Shown: piece by piece, positions 26,069-34,877 of the stretch
How positions within the stretch are numbered: the stretch's first letter is position 1
How the letters are laid out: every line of letters begins with the position of its first letter
NCBI RefSeq assembly: GCF_000227725.2
Contig: NZ_MU255056.1
Location: forward strand, 1,186,424-1,250,423
Length of the DNA stretch: 64,000 nucleotides
Source of the DNA: Thiorhodospira sibirica ATCC 700588
GTDB lineage: Bacteria; Pseudomonadota; Gammaproteobacteria; Ectothiorhodospirales; Ectothiorhodospiraceae
Reading direction: 5' to 3'
Program-made: the position numbers and the translations under genes
Notes under the pieces: model-generated
What the model saw: only the letters and a program-made list of their open reading frames with translations
Told to the model about the DNA's origin: nothing
The model's database searches: none

Positions 26069-27314
26069 CATCCTCCCCGCGCCTTTTGGACGGGGATTCC
26101 TACGGCGCTCAGGCGGCAATCGCCTGAGTCGCTTCGGTGGGTTCCTGCTGCTGGCGGCATTACCGCACCGCTCACTTCACAGGCGAACCGGGCGTGTCCC
26201 GCCCTTAGAACATTGATCGCGCCGACCACATCGGCGTTTTCCTCAAAGCCACACTCGACGCATAGAAACTGCGCCTGCGTCTGCCGGTTGTCCGCAGAGA
26301 CGTGGCCGCAGCACGGGCATGTCTGACTGGTGTACTGCGGCGGCACGGCGACGAGCCAGCCGCCGTTCCACGCCAGCTTGTATCCAGTTGGCGGCGGAAC
26401 TCGAACCAGCCCTGATCGAGGATGCTCTTGTTCAGTCCGGATTTGGCCCAAACGTTTCTTCCCGGCTTTTCGGTACTGCCTGCCGCCGACCTGGACATGT
26501 TCCGTACCTGCAAGTCCTCGATACATACCATCGCGTGGTTTTTGCTGATCGTGGTCGTGGCCTTGTGCAGATAGTCGCGGCGGGCGTTGGCGATGCGCGT
26601 GTGAATACGCTGGACGCGGGCTTTCGCCTTCTTCCAGTTGCTACTGAATTTGACCTTACGGCTCATGCGGCGCTGATAGCGTGCCAGCCGATGCTGATGT
26701 TTCTTGAAGCTGTTGAGCGGCTTGAAGACCGTGCCATCCGAAAGCGTGGCAAAGCGGGCAATGCCCATATCGATCCCAATGGCGCCACCATGGGGAACCG
26801 GCGGCTCGACTTCGCGCTCGGTCTGGATCGACACGAACCACTTGCCGCCTGTCTGGCTGACGGTCGCGTTTTTGATTTCGCCCAACACGTCACGGCTGTT
26901 GCGATAGCGCAGCCAGCCGAGTTTCGGCAGGAAGATGCGGCTATTGCCTTGGTCGAGCTTGATGCCCTGTGGGTAGCGGAAGCGGTCTGATACGCCTTTT
27001 TTCTTGAAGCGCGGGAAGTCGGCACGCTTTTCGAAGAAGTTTTGGTAGGCGCGTTCGAGATTCTTGAGCGCCTGCTGCAAGGCTTGGCTGGGCGTTTCGT
27101 TCAGCCAGCACGTTTGCGGTTGCGCCTTCCACTCGGTGAGCGCCTTGCAGAGTGCCGCGTAGCCGAGCTTCTTTTCTCCCGCCTCGCGTCGATCCTGTTG
27201 CAACGCCAGCGCCTTGTTGTAGACGAACCGGCACGAGCCAGCAAATCGACGCATGAGGCGCCGTTGCTTGCCGTTGGGCTTTAGCGCAAATCGGTAGGCT
27301 TGAAGACGTTGCAT
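26069..27314 (-). pseudogene. TnpB/InsQ RNA-guided nuclease gene with one-base frameshift
   Basis: From ATG 27314 the frame encodes MQRLQAYRFALKPNGKQRR, the RuvC-I region GIDMGIARFATLSDG, a basic helical region, and RuvC-II CIEDLQVRNMSR. Near 26384-26386 one G is missing, and the frame moves to YKLAWNGGWLVAVPPQYTSQ. The zinc ribbon CPCCGH...CVECG and RuvC-III ADVVGAINVLRAGH follow, and then the frame has no stop before the element end. All three catalytic acids and the zinc cysteines survive. TnpB cuts DNA guided by an RNA read from this end of the element, so the guide region would be about 26066-26200. Confidence 0.85.
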
Positions 27315-27361
27315 GTCGCATAGTATAAGTTTGGTTTGTTAAAGAAAACAACGACAGTCGG

Positions 27362-27394
27362 CGCGTTTGGCACTGTCTGACAGTGCCAAACGCG
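27362..27394. repeat. Perfect 15-bp fold-back palindrome
   Basis: CGCGTTTGGCACTGT and its exact complement are separated by three bases. The right arm lies in the coding frame of the TnpA remnant (DSAKR), while the left arm has replaced its natural upstream sequence. This looks like an inverted duplication made when the tnpA 5' part was lost. It could also fold into a hairpin in transcripts from either side. Confidence 0.8.
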
Positions 27395-27506
27395 TCTACT
27401 ACAAAGGCGTTCTGTGGTCGCCGTCCTACTTCGCGGCCTGTTGTGGCGGCGCGGCCTCTCAGCATCATGCGCCAATACATTGAGCAGCAGGCGACGCCAG
27501 CTTAAC
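27380..27506 (+). pseudogene. TnpA (Y1 HUH transposase) C-terminal remnant
   Basis: The plus strand reads DSAKRVYYKGVLWSPSYFAA then, after a frame change, APLSIMRQYIEQQATPA and a stop. This is the end of an IS200/IS605-type Y1 transposase. The HUH motif and, probably, the catalytic tyrosine are gone with the deleted N-terminal part. Only about 40 codons remain. Confidence 0.7.
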
Positions 27507-27714
27507 GACGACAAAGGCGTCCTGCGGACGCCGCGCTATCCATCCCCGGCCTGAACGCCGGGGCTTTTCGCGCTAACTGGTAAGCAAAAGCCCGGTTCAC
27601 GACCGAGTTTTTTGTTTTTGCGGGACGGGCCGGTTAGCGTGCCGTCGATCTGCCGCTTTAACCGTGAAATGCACCACGACCGCCGTATAAAATACGCCTC
27701 ACAGGTAAATCCGC

Positions 27715-28515
27715 TTGGATCTCGTGCAAACCCTGGTGCTGGCGCTGATTCAGGGCTTGACCGAGTTTTTGCCCATCTCCAGCGCCGCCCATCTGATTTT
27801 AGTGCCGGAATTAACCGACTGGGCCGATCAGGGCTTAAGCTTTGATGTGGCTACCCACCTAGGCTCGCTGGTGGCGGTGATGCTGTATTTTCGTCGCGAG
27901 CTGTATGCCATGAGCGCCGCCTGGCTGGATTCTGTGCGCGGGCGTGGACTCAGCCCGGATGCCCGCCTGGCCTGGGCGGTCTTATTCGGCACCCTGCCGG
28001 CGGCGCTGGCGGGGTGGTTATTGCATGATCTGATTGCTACCCATCTGCGTTCGGCGCAAGTCATTGCGGTGACCACTATCGTCTTTGCGCTGCTTTTGGG
28101 GTATGCCGACTGGCGTGGCAAGCGCACCCGCCATGAGCGCTCGATCGGCTGGAAAGATGTGCTGCTCATCGGCATTGCGCAAGCCTTTGCGCTGATTCCC
28201 GGCACCTCGCGCTCCGGCGTGACCATCACCGCCGGTTTGCTGCTGGGGCTGACCCGTCAAGCCGCTGCCCGTTATTCCTTTCTCCTGTCCATTCCCATTA
28301 TCGCCCTAGCCGGGGGCTTTGAAACCCTCAATCTGCTGCAAGCACCGCCGACCGAGGTCGATTGGGGGGCGATTATGCTGGGTGCCGTGGTTGCAGGGAT
28401 CAGCGCCTATCTGTGTATCCACTTCTTCCTCAAGCTACTGGCGCGTATAGGGATGTTACCCTTTGTGGTCTATCGCCTGCTGCTGGGGGGCTTTTTGGTC
28501 TTTTTATTCTGGTGA
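27715..28515 (+). CDS. uppP: Undecaprenyl-diphosphatase
   Basis: An inner-membrane phosphatase of 266 residues that recycles the undecaprenyl carrier lipid for peptidoglycan, O-antigen and other glycans. The motifs are GLTEFLPISSAAHL near residue 14 and the second region ALIPGTSRSGVTITAGLLLGL. About eight membrane segments can be traced. The start is TTG with CAGGTA upstream. It precedes rnhB by 6 bases. The carrier it recycles is used by the polysaccharide genes at the start of the window. Confidence 0.95.
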   Translation: MDLVQTLVLALIQGLTEFLPISSAAHLILVPELTDWADQGLSFDVATHLGSLVAVMLYFRRELYAMSAAWLDSVRGRGLSPDARLAWAVLFGTLPAALAGWLLHDLIATHLRSAQVIAVTTIVFALLLGYADWRGKRTRHERSIGWKDVLLIGIAQAFALIPGTSRSGVTITAGLLLGLTRQAAARYSFLLSIPIIALAGGFETLNLLQAPPTEVDWGAIMLGAVVAGISAYLCIHFFLKLLARIGMLPFVVYRLLLGGFLVFLFW

Positions 28516-28521
28516 GGCGCG

Positions 28522-29109
28522 GTGACACAGCCCCTGTCGTTGATTGCCGGTGTCGATGAGGCCGGTCGCGGGCCACTGGCCGGGCCGGTGGTCGCCGCTG
28601 CGGTGATCTTGCCAGCACATTACACGCTGCCCGGTCTCACCGATTCCAAAAAGCTCAGCGCCAAACGTCGCACCACCTTGGCCACGGCAATAACACAGCA
28701 GGCCCTGGCCTATGCCATTGCCCAGGCCAGTGTCGCAGAGATTGATCAGCTCAATATCCTGCAGGCCACCCTGCTGGCGATGCAGCGGGCAGTCAACGCG
28801 CTCGCCCTGGTGCCGGATGTCGTATGGGTTGACGGCAATCGCTGCCCTGAACTGGCTATCCCGGTGCAGGCCATCATTCGCGGCGATCAAACGGTTCCGG
28901 CCATCAGCGCGGCGTCCATTCTGGCCAAAGTCTCCCGCGATGCCCTGATGGATGCGCTGGATGTACAGTATCCCGGCTATGGCCTTGCCCAGCATAAAGG
29001 CTATGGCACCCAGGCCCACCGCGAAGCCCTCACCCGTCTCGGCCCCAGCCCCTGCCATCGGCGCAGCTTTGCCCCGGTACAGGCCGCTTTGCCGCTCTCG
29101 CTGCGCTAA
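28522..29109 (+). CDS. rnhB: Ribonuclease HII
   Basis: Removes ribonucleotides and RNA primers from DNA-RNA hybrids. Motifs include [19 protein letters not shown] at residues 10-28 with the catalytic D and [19 protein letters not shown] and the downstream [13 protein letters not shown]. The end [21 protein letters not shown] is typical. 195 residues with a GTG start at 28522. It is probably co-transcribed with uppP. The 247 bases after it hold no clear gene. Confidence 0.97.
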   Translation: MTQPLSLIAGVDEAGRGPLAGPVVAAAVILPAHYTLPGLTDSKKLSAKRRTTLATAITQQALAYAIAQASVAEIDQLNILQATLLAMQRAVNALALVPDVVWVDGNRCPELAIPVQAIIRGDQTVPAISAASILAKVSRDALMDALDVQYPGYGLAQHKGYGTQAHREALTRLGPSPCHRRSFAPVQAALPLSLR

Positions 29110-29356
29110 TCAGGCGAGCGCGTATAAACTTCTGCAAAAGGCAATGTCCGGCTATCCTCACCGCCATCTGTGTATGCGTTTGCTGTAACGAAAGCCCTCC
29201 AGGCTGGGTATGTCGAAGAAACACCACAAGGTTTCTTGGGATGATGACTATCGCACGAATATCCCCTTTGGTTTAAGAATTTATACGCGCCAGCCCTGTG
29301 AGCAAGGGATGGATAATCATGCCCGTTACGGGTATAGTTTTGAAGGTAGATGAGGT

Positions 29357-29767
29357 ATGAATGTCTTGAAACGAAAGGACTTCGCACGTTGGCAGGCAAG
29401 CGAGAAGCTGTCCGATACGGCCCTGTGCAGGGCAGTCCAGGAAATGGAAAGCGGACTGATTGATGCTGATTTGGGCGGCAACCTCTATAAAAAGCGGGTC
29501 GCCCGTCCCGGTGCGGGTAAGAGCGGTGGCTACCGTACCTTGTTATCAGCCCGTGTTGGTCACCGTTATGTATTCCTGCATGGGTTCCCGAAAAGCGACA
29601 AGGCGAACATCACGCGGGATGAGAAAAAAGCGTTGCAATATGCCGGCAAGGTATTTCTAGCGTTATCGGCCAAAGATCTGGCGAAGGCATTGCAGGCGGG
29701 TGTTCTATTGGAGCAAAAAACAGTTCTTGATTTTTTCTTCATTGTTTATCAGAATTCTCCATTGTAG
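29357..29767 (+). CDS. RelE/HigB-type toxin with replaced C-terminus
   Basis: A type II toxin recognised by RKDFARWQASEKLSDTALCRAV, QEMESGLIDADLGGNLYKKRVA and GKSGGYRTLLSARVG followed by HGFPKSDKANITRDE. Family members end soon after the LAKALQAG segment. Here codon LLE is followed by 331 bases of an inserted miniature element, which supplies a foreign tail (KTVLDFFFIVYQ) and a stop. If the insert is removed, the frame reads on as VCCDEQNH and stops within the antitoxin start, the usual overlap. The body of the toxin is whole, so it may still be active. GAGGT precedes the ATG. Confidence 0.75.
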   Translation: MNVLKRKDFARWQASEKLSDTALCRAVQEMESGLIDADLGGNLYKKRVARPGAGKSGGYRTLLSARVGHRYVFLHGFPKSDKANITRDEKKALQYAGKVFLALSAKDLAKALQAGVLLEQKTVLDFFFIVYQNSPL

Positions 29768-30041
29768 ATAGGTTATCTACAAGCGCGAAGGTTTCGCGTT
29801 CCATGGTCGGGGTCTAAGTCGAATCGCAAAGTTGTTCTCTGTTCAGGATGAACGCCGAGGCCACTTTTATGGCGCAAGCTGGGTTTCGACGGCTGAAACC
29901 GCCCATGTTGCCGGTGTTGACCGGCCATTCGGTTGGGACTGCTCAACCAGGACTCCAGTTGCTCGCCCGCAAGGGTGTTATCAACGGAGAGCGAAGTGCC
30001 TAAAAATCGCATAAGCAACTTTGTTTAGGTTTTTAGGAGCA
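29711..30041 (+). mobile_element. Non-autonomous IS607-derived miniature element, copy A
   Basis: 331 bases bounded by GGAGCA on each side, 4 mismatches from copy B at 30375-30705. The left end resembles the left end of the complete IS607-type element (about 33080-33124, other strand). The right half matches the 3' end of its tnpB (LGLLNQDSSCSP region and AGGTTTTTAGGAGC). It holds no transposase, so it must have been moved by the serine recombinase of a full element. It is inserted in the 3' end of a toxin gene. Confidence 0.8.
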
Positions 30042-30055
30042 GCAGCAGGTGTGTT

Positions 30056-30361
30056 GTGACGAGCAAAATCATTGAATCCTTGCGCGCTGACCTGGCCGCA
30101 TTGCACGATGCTGGCGCGATCAGCAAGGTGACGATGCGTGAATTCGACGTGATTTGTCCGCCTCCAGTGCGGGAGTTCAGTGCCGACGACATTAAACACC
30201 TGCGTGAGGCGCTGCACTTCAGCCAGCCCGTGTTTGCCCATCACCTGCATACCACTGCCTCGACGGTACGCAAGTGGGAACAGGGGGAAACGCGTCCATC
30301 CGGCCCGGCACTCAAACTACTCAACATCATCGCCGACAAGGGCTTGCAGGCCATTATTTGA
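30056..30361 (+). CDS. HTH antitoxin, HigA-like
   Basis: A 101-residue antitoxin partner of the toxin at 29357. It begins SKIIESLRADLAALHDAG and carries an XRE-type HTH in LREALHFSQPVFAHHLHTTASTVRKWEQG, then RPSGPALKLLNIIADKGL. The GTG at 30056 originally overlapped the toxin's stop; the miniature element now separates the genes by 331 bases. The protein is intact, and any promoter in the insert would uncouple it from the toxin. Confidence 0.85.
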   Translation: MTSKIIESLRADLAALHDAGAISKVTMREFDVICPPPVREFSADDIKHLREALHFSQPVFAHHLHTTASTVRKWEQGETRPSGPALKLLNIIADKGLQAII

Positions 30362-30374
30362 TGCAAGCGCGGCG

Positions 30375-30705
30375 GAGCAAAAAACAGTTCTTGATTTTTT
30401 CTTCATTGTTTATCAGAATTATCCATTGTAGATAGGTTATCTACAAACGCGAAGGTTTCGCGTTCTATGGTCGGGGTCGAAGTCGAATCGCAAAGTTGTT
30501 CTCTGTTCAGGATGAACGCCGAGGCCACTTTTATGGCGCAAGCTGGGTTTCGACGGCTGAAACCGCCCATGTTGCCGGTGTTGACCGGCCATTCGGTTGG
30601 GACTGCTCAACCAGGACTCCAGTTGCTCGCCCGCAAGGGTGTTATCAACGGAGAGCGAAGTGCCTAAAAATCGCATAAGCAACTTTGTTTAGGTTTTTAG
30701 GAGCA
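30375..30705 (+). mobile_element. Non-autonomous IS607-derived miniature element, copy B
   Basis: Same length and orientation as copy A, with 327 of 331 bases identical by eye and GGAGCA at both edges. It lies 14 bases after the antitoxin stop and ends about 90 bases before the trpC stop. The toxin-antitoxin remnant is thus bracketed by two copies that could recombine with each other. No gene is encoded. Confidence 0.8.
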
Positions 30706-30792
30706 GATACAGATACTGGCATCACGAATTGCCGTATTTGATCAGCGTTTCCCAAACGGTTATACGCGATTGCCCTGTGTTTGCTGGAGCGC

Positions 30793-31599
30793 TCAATGCG
30801 TAAAAAACAGTTCTTTGAGTTTGGCGCCGGGGTCTGGGGCGCGCATGAAGGCTTCGCCGACCAGGAAGGCATGTACCCCGCTGGTGCGCATCAGCTTGAC
30901 ATCGGCGAGGGTATGGATGCCGCTTTCGGTGACGACCAGCCGATCATAGGGGATGATGTCGAGAAGGTTTAGGGTGGTATCCAGGCGGGTTTCAAAGGTG
31001 TGCAGGCTGCGGTTGTTGATGCCGATCAGCATGACATCCAGGTCCAGGGCGCGTTCCAGCTCCTGGCGATCGTGCACCTCGACCAGCGCATTCATACCCA
31101 GCTCATGGGTGAGCGCCAGTAATTCACGCACCAGGGGATCACCCAGCGCCGCCATGATCAGCAAGACCGCATCGGCACCCATGACCCGCGCCTCATAGAT
31201 CTGATACGGATCAATGATAAAGTCTTTGCGCAACACCGGCAGTTCACAGGCCGCCCGTGCCTCTTCCAGATAGGCCTCATGGCCCTGGAAAAAATCGTGG
31301 TCGGTGAGCACCGACAGACAGGCCGCACCGGCAGCGGCATAGCTTTGTGCAATCTCTGCCGGATTAAAATCCTCGCGTAACACGCCTTTGCTTGGACTGG
31401 CCTTTTTGATCTCGGCAATCACGGCCGCCTGATCTTGGGCCAGGCGGCTTTGCAGGGCCTGCAAAAAGGGACGGGGCGCGGGGGCAGCTTCTACAAATTT
31501 AGCCAGCGCGGCTAAGGGCGTCTGCACGGAGCGTTCCGCCAGCTCATCCCATTTACGCCGCAGGATCTGGTTGAGAATATCAGCGTGGGGTTCGCGCAT
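30793..31599 (-). CDS. trpC: Indole-3-glycerol phosphate synthase
   Basis: Converts CdRP to indole-3-glycerol phosphate in tryptophan synthesis. Segments [83 protein letters not shown] and [13 protein letters not shown] mark the family. 268 residues is normal. Its ribosome-binding site AGGAGCAGGA spans the edge of the IS607-type element, so the IS now supplies part of it. It was presumably transcribed from upstream trpGD before the insertion. Confidence 0.97.
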   Translation of the reverse strand: MREPHADILNQILRRKWDELAERSVQTPLAALAKFVEAAPAPRPFLQALQSRLAQDQAAVIAEIKKASPSKGVLREDFNPAEIAQSYAAAGAACLSVLTDHDFFQGHEAYLEEARAACELPVLRKDFIIDPYQIYEARVMGADAVLLIMAALGDPLVRELLALTHELGMNALVEVHDRQELERALDLDVMLIGINNRSLHTFETRLDTTLNLLDIIPYDRLVVTESGIHTLADVKLMRTSGVHAFLVGEAFMRAPDPGAKLKELFFTH

Positions 31600-31610
31600 T
31601 AGTCCTGCTC

Positions 31611-32444
31611 CTAAAAACCTGAAAAAAGTTGCTCAGGATGGTTTTTCGGTAATTCGCTCTCCGTTGATAGCGCCCCGAAGGGCGAGCAACTGGAGTCCTG
31701 GTTGAGCAGTCCCAACCGGAGGCGCTCAGTCCGTTCCAGCAAGATCGCCTTGACCCGCTTGAACGGGGTAAACCGCTCAATGTCCGGGTCTGATAACCTC
31801 GCCAGCACGTTTCGCGCAGCGTTTTGGTCTGCCTGCAACACAACCCCGTCGGAACAGTAAAATTGATCCCCTTGCCGTTTGCCGTCAAGGCATCCAGTTC
31901 GAGAATCCATTTGCGATGTGTAAGCCGGATTGACCAGAACGACCGTCGAACCTCGACGGCTTGAAACACTGTCAAGTGCTTGGGCAATAACACCTTTCGT
32001 CCAGCTTGCCAGCCGACGATTGGCATTCTTGCCGAAGGACTTGCTCGCCATGGGGGCGGTTAAATCTTCTGCCGCGATCACGGCGGCTTTATCGACCACC
32101 TTGTGAACGGATTGAAATACAATGTCGCGGATGCGCGCATGGGTTTTGCTCATCTGCCGGTTGAGCTTCTTGCGCCCCAAGTTGAACTGGCGAATGTGTT
32201 GACGCTTGCGCGGGTTGCGGGTGTTGTTGGCGAGTGCCCGCAGCTTGGCGCGACGCTGGTATTTGATCTTGAGTTTGTCGGATTGGTCGGTGAGGATCGC
32301 GCCCAGTTCCTGGCCGTGGTGGTCGCCGTCGGAATCGACCAAGACTTCGGAGCGCACCTGCCCGAGTCGCTGCGCCTGTTCGCGCAACGCCCCGACTTTG
32401 CCCTGGTTCGGGCGCTTGGCGCACAAAATCCGCGTGACTTTCAT
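31611..32444 (-). pseudogene. IS607-type TnpB with internal deletion
   Basis: The N-terminus MKVTRILCAKRPNQGKVGAL is normal. After LGQVRSEV it jumps to VLVDSDGDHHGQELGAIL, a segment that normally lies just after the RuvC-I motif. About 150 residues are thus missing, including the first catalytic D. The later parts survive: VIAAEDLTAPMASKSFGKN with RuvC-II E, the degenerate zinc-ribbon region SQMDSRTGCLDGKRQGD, and QADQNAARNVLARL with RuvC-III D. The frame stays open, so the deletion is in frame. The protein cannot cut DNA but might still bind its guide RNA. Confidence 0.8.
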
Positions 32445-33070
32445 TCGCACAAATCCTTGGGCTGGCGAACGGGCATCTCTGCAAAGTCCTCCTTGATGGA
32501 TTGTTTGTATTTGCGCATCCCGTACAGCCGACAAGAAAAGGTATGCACAATCGCCAATAAATCCTCGACCATTTCCTGCTCGGGCGAGAGCGATTCCTGG
32601 TTAACCACCACGATCTTGCAGCCGTTTTCATCCGCCAGGTGCGCAAAGAGATCAAAGCCAAAGCGCATCAACCGATCTTTGTGCGCCACCAGCAGCAGGC
32701 GCACTTCACCACGCTGAATCCGATCAACCAAGCCAAGAAACCGCTGGCGCTTGAAGTTCATTCCGCCACCGATCTCTTGAATCCACTCATCCACCGCAAT
32801 TCCCGCGCCCAGGCAGTAGGTTTCCATTGCTTGGACCTGCGAAGCGAGATCGTCTTTCTGTCCGGCACTAGAAACCCGGCAATAGACCACGACATCCCGC
32901 TCACGGGGCGCCCCACCGAGCATCAAGCGCACATCCGCTTCGTCAAAATAGCGATGTCCGGACGCATGGCGCTTTGCGACGAGCTTCCCCTCGCGCTCCC
33001 AGCGCCGAATTGTCGAGGGTGCTTTTCCGATCCGTTTCGCAAACTCGTTAATGCGATATATCTTACTCAT
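32441..33070 (-). CDS. IS607 serine recombinase TnpA
   Basis: A 209-residue transposase: an N-terminal MerR-type HTH (YRINEFAKRIGKAPSTIRRWEREG), then the resolvase-like catalytic domain with the active serine in VVYCRVSSAGQKDDLASQV and RIQRGEVRLLLVAHKDRLMRFG. All key residues appear present. The ATG at 33070 is the family start. It overlaps tnpB in ATGA. It is intact and could act on its own element and on the two miniature copies, which share its ends. Confidence 0.92.
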   Translation of the reverse strand: MSKIYRINEFAKRIGKAPSTIRRWEREGKLVAKRHASGHRYFDEADVRLMLGGAPRERDVVVYCRVSSAGQKDDLASQVQAMETYCLGAGIAVDEWIQEIGGGMNFKRQRFLGLVDRIQRGEVRLLLVAHKDRLMRFGFDLFAHLADENGCKIVVVNQESLSPEQEMVEDLLAIVHTFSCRLYGMRKYKQSIKEDFAEMPVRQPKDLCE

Positions 33071-33102
33071 GTAAGCAATTATAGATATTTGCAGAAAAAA
33101 AA

Positions 33103-34143
33103 TCAAGCAACAGTTTTTAGCTCCGCTCGCAGGGATTGTGTCAGACGGGCCAGGGATTCCAGACGCTGCATGGCCATGCCGCTGTCGATGGCCTGGCGCG
33201 CCTGTTCGATGCCCTCTCCCAGGTTGGATACCAGACCGGCGACATAAATCGCCGCCCCGGCATTGAGTATCACTATGTCGCGGGCCGGTCCCAAGGCCCC
33301 GGAAAATACCTCGCGAATGATCGCCAGACTTTCCTCGGCACTGGATACGCGCAAGGTGTCTAGCGCCGTGCGGGCAATGCCAAAGGCCTCTGGGGCAATC
33401 TGGTAGCACTGGATCTCGCCATCCCGCAATTCCGCCACGGTGGTGGCTGCGCCGATACTGATTTCATCCAGGCCATCTTGGGCGTGTACCACCATGACAT
33501 GCCGACTACCCAGTTTATGCAGCACCTGCGCCAGCGGTTCCACCCATTGATCACTAAACACGCCCAAGACCTGATTTTTTGCCCCGGCTGGATTGGTCAG
33601 CGGCCCCAGCACATTGAACAGGGTGCGCACACCCATCTCGCGGCGCGGGCCGATGGCATGTTTCATCGCCCCATGGTGCAAGGGCGCAAACAAAAAGCCC
33701 ACCCCCACCTCATCAATACACCGGCCCACCTGTTGCGGGGTAAGCTCCAGATGAATCCCGGCGGCTTCCAGCACATCGGCACTGCCGGAGCGACTGGAGA
33801 CGGAGCGGTTGCCGTGCTTGGCCACATGCCCCCCGGCGGCGGCCACCACAAAGGCACTGGCGGTGGAGATATTAAAGGTATTGGAGGCATCCCCGCCGGT
33901 GCCGCAGGTATCTACCAGATAGTCTTTTTGCACCGCCACGGGCGTGGCCAGTTCGCGCATCACGCGGGCGGCGGCGGCGACCTCCTCTACGGTTTCGCCT
34001 TTCATGCGCAGACCGATCAGAAAACCGCCGATCTGGGCAGGTGTGGCGCTTCCGGTCATGATGCTTTGCATCACGGCGTACATCGCCTCGGCATTGAGAT
34101 CCTGGCGTTCAGTGACGGCGCGAATCGCAGATTGTATCTCCAT
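33103..34143 (-). CDS. trpD: Anthranilate phosphoribosyltransferase
   Basis: Joins anthranilate and PRPP in tryptophan synthesis. Motifs are [20 protein letters not shown] (PRPP loop), [19 protein letters not shown] and [18 protein letters not shown]. 346 residues is normal. The last codons after SLRAEL (KTVA and the stop) come from the left end of the IS607-type element, so the native last residues were replaced by a very similar length. Function is probably not harmed. It follows trpG with a 27-base gap. Confidence 0.96.
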   Translation of the reverse strand: MEIQSAIRAVTERQDLNAEAMYAVMQSIMTGSATPAQIGGFLIGLRMKGETVEEVAAAARVMRELATPVAVQKDYLVDTCGTGGDASNTFNISTASAFVVAAAGGHVAKHGNRSVSSRSGSADVLEAAGIHLELTPQQVGRCIDEVGVGFLFAPLHHGAMKHAIGPRREMGVRTLFNVLGPLTNPAGAKNQVLGVFSDQWVEPLAQVLHKLGSRHVMVVHAQDGLDEISIGAATTVAELRDGEIQCYQIAPEAFGIARTALDTLRVSSAEESLAIIREVFSGALGPARDIVILNAGAAIYVAGLVSNLGEGIEQARQAIDSGMAMQRLESLARLTQSLRAELKTVA

Positions 34144-34170
34144 CAGGCAACTCCTCTGACAAAAGTGGGC

Positions 34171-34755
34171 TTAGGCTGTGCGTGCTATAAAATTGCGCAA
34201 TAAGGCATGGCCATGCTGGCTTAAAATCGATTCCGGGTGAAACTGCACGCCTTCAATCGCCAGACTGCGATGGCGCACCCCCATGATCTCATCACGCGCA
34301 CCGCTGGCGGTCTGCGTCCAGGCCGTAACCTGCAGACACTCGGGCACGCAATCCTGGGCAATTACCAGCGAATGATAGCGCGTGGCCTCAAAGGGATTGG
34401 ACAGTCCGGAAAAAACGCCTTCATTGGTGTGGTGAATCATTGAGGTCTTGCCGTGCATGATCTCGCGGGCATGGATAATGCGCCCGCCAAAAGCCTGACC
34501 GATGGCCTGATGCCCCAGACACACCCCCAGAATGGGGATTTTACCGGCAAAGTGCTGAATCGCCGCCAGCGAAATGCCCGCCTCATCGGGGGTACACGGC
34601 CCCGGCGAGATCATCAGATGCGAGGGTGCCAGCCGGGCAATGTCTGCAAGACTTAAGGCATCGTTGCGAAATACCCGCACCTCAACCCCAAGCTCCCCCA
34701 GATATTGCACCAGGTTATAGGTGAAGGAATCATAATTATCAATCATCAACAACAT
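34171..34755 (-). CDS. trpG: Anthranilate synthase glutamine amidotransferase subunit
   Basis: Supplies ammonia from glutamine to Trp[21 protein letters not shown] at the start, the nucleophile cysteine in [15 protein letters not shown], and the H-E pair in [10 protein letters not shown] define the class I amidotransferase triad. 194 residues. It is the first trp gene in this leftward set; trpE is not in the window. It may also serve as the PabA subunit in folate synthesis, as in many bacteria. Confidence 0.96.
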   Translation of the reverse strand: MLLMIDNYDSFTYNLVQYLGELGVEVRVFRNDALSLADIARLAPSHLMISPGPCTPDEAGISLAAIQHFAGKIPILGVCLGHQAIGQAFGGRIIHAREIMHGKTSMIHHTNEGVFSGLSNPFEATRYHSLVIAQDCVPECLQVTAWTQTASGARDEIMGVRHRSLAIEGVQFHPESILSQHGHALLRNFIARTA

Positions 34756-34877
34756 AAATGGGGCCCTGGCTGTGTGGCTGCGGTGGTTTTCGAAGAATGG
34801 GCGCTATTGTAGCGCAGGCCACCATCACTGCGCAGGTAGATCGTGTCGTGCAACACGGCGGGTTGATATGGGCCACG

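Larger units (their letters stand above)
26066..27575 (-). mobile_element. IS605-type element, decayed
   Basis: A tnpB gene on the minus strand and a tnpA remnant on the plus strand are arranged divergently, as in IS605. The end near rpmG holds the hairpin CCCCG/CGGGG (26075-26095) next to GATGTCA. The other end holds CCCCGGC/GCCGGGG (about 27553-27572). Such subterminal hairpins are the recognition sites of Y1 transposases. Neither gene is intact, so the copy is immobile unless helped by another element. Confidence 0.75.
31606..33124 (-). mobile_element. IS607-family element inside the trp operon
   Basis: About 1.5 kb with a serine-recombinase tnpA and a tnpB overlapping by 4 bases, both read in the same direction as trpD and trpC. 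The boundaries carry GGAGC at both ends, the same edge as the miniature copies nearby. There are no inverted repeats or target duplication, as expected for IS607. The left end provides the last codons and stop of trpD, and the right end the leader of trpC. Confidence 0.85.

Noticed and set aside
29210-29353. A 47-codon frame upstream of the HigB-type toxin
   Set aside because: No ribosome-binding site, family or coupling to the toxin; probably chance.
29711-30705. A CRISPR-like repeat array
   Set aside because: The repeats are 331 bases with only two copies and match an IS607 end, not short spaced repeats.
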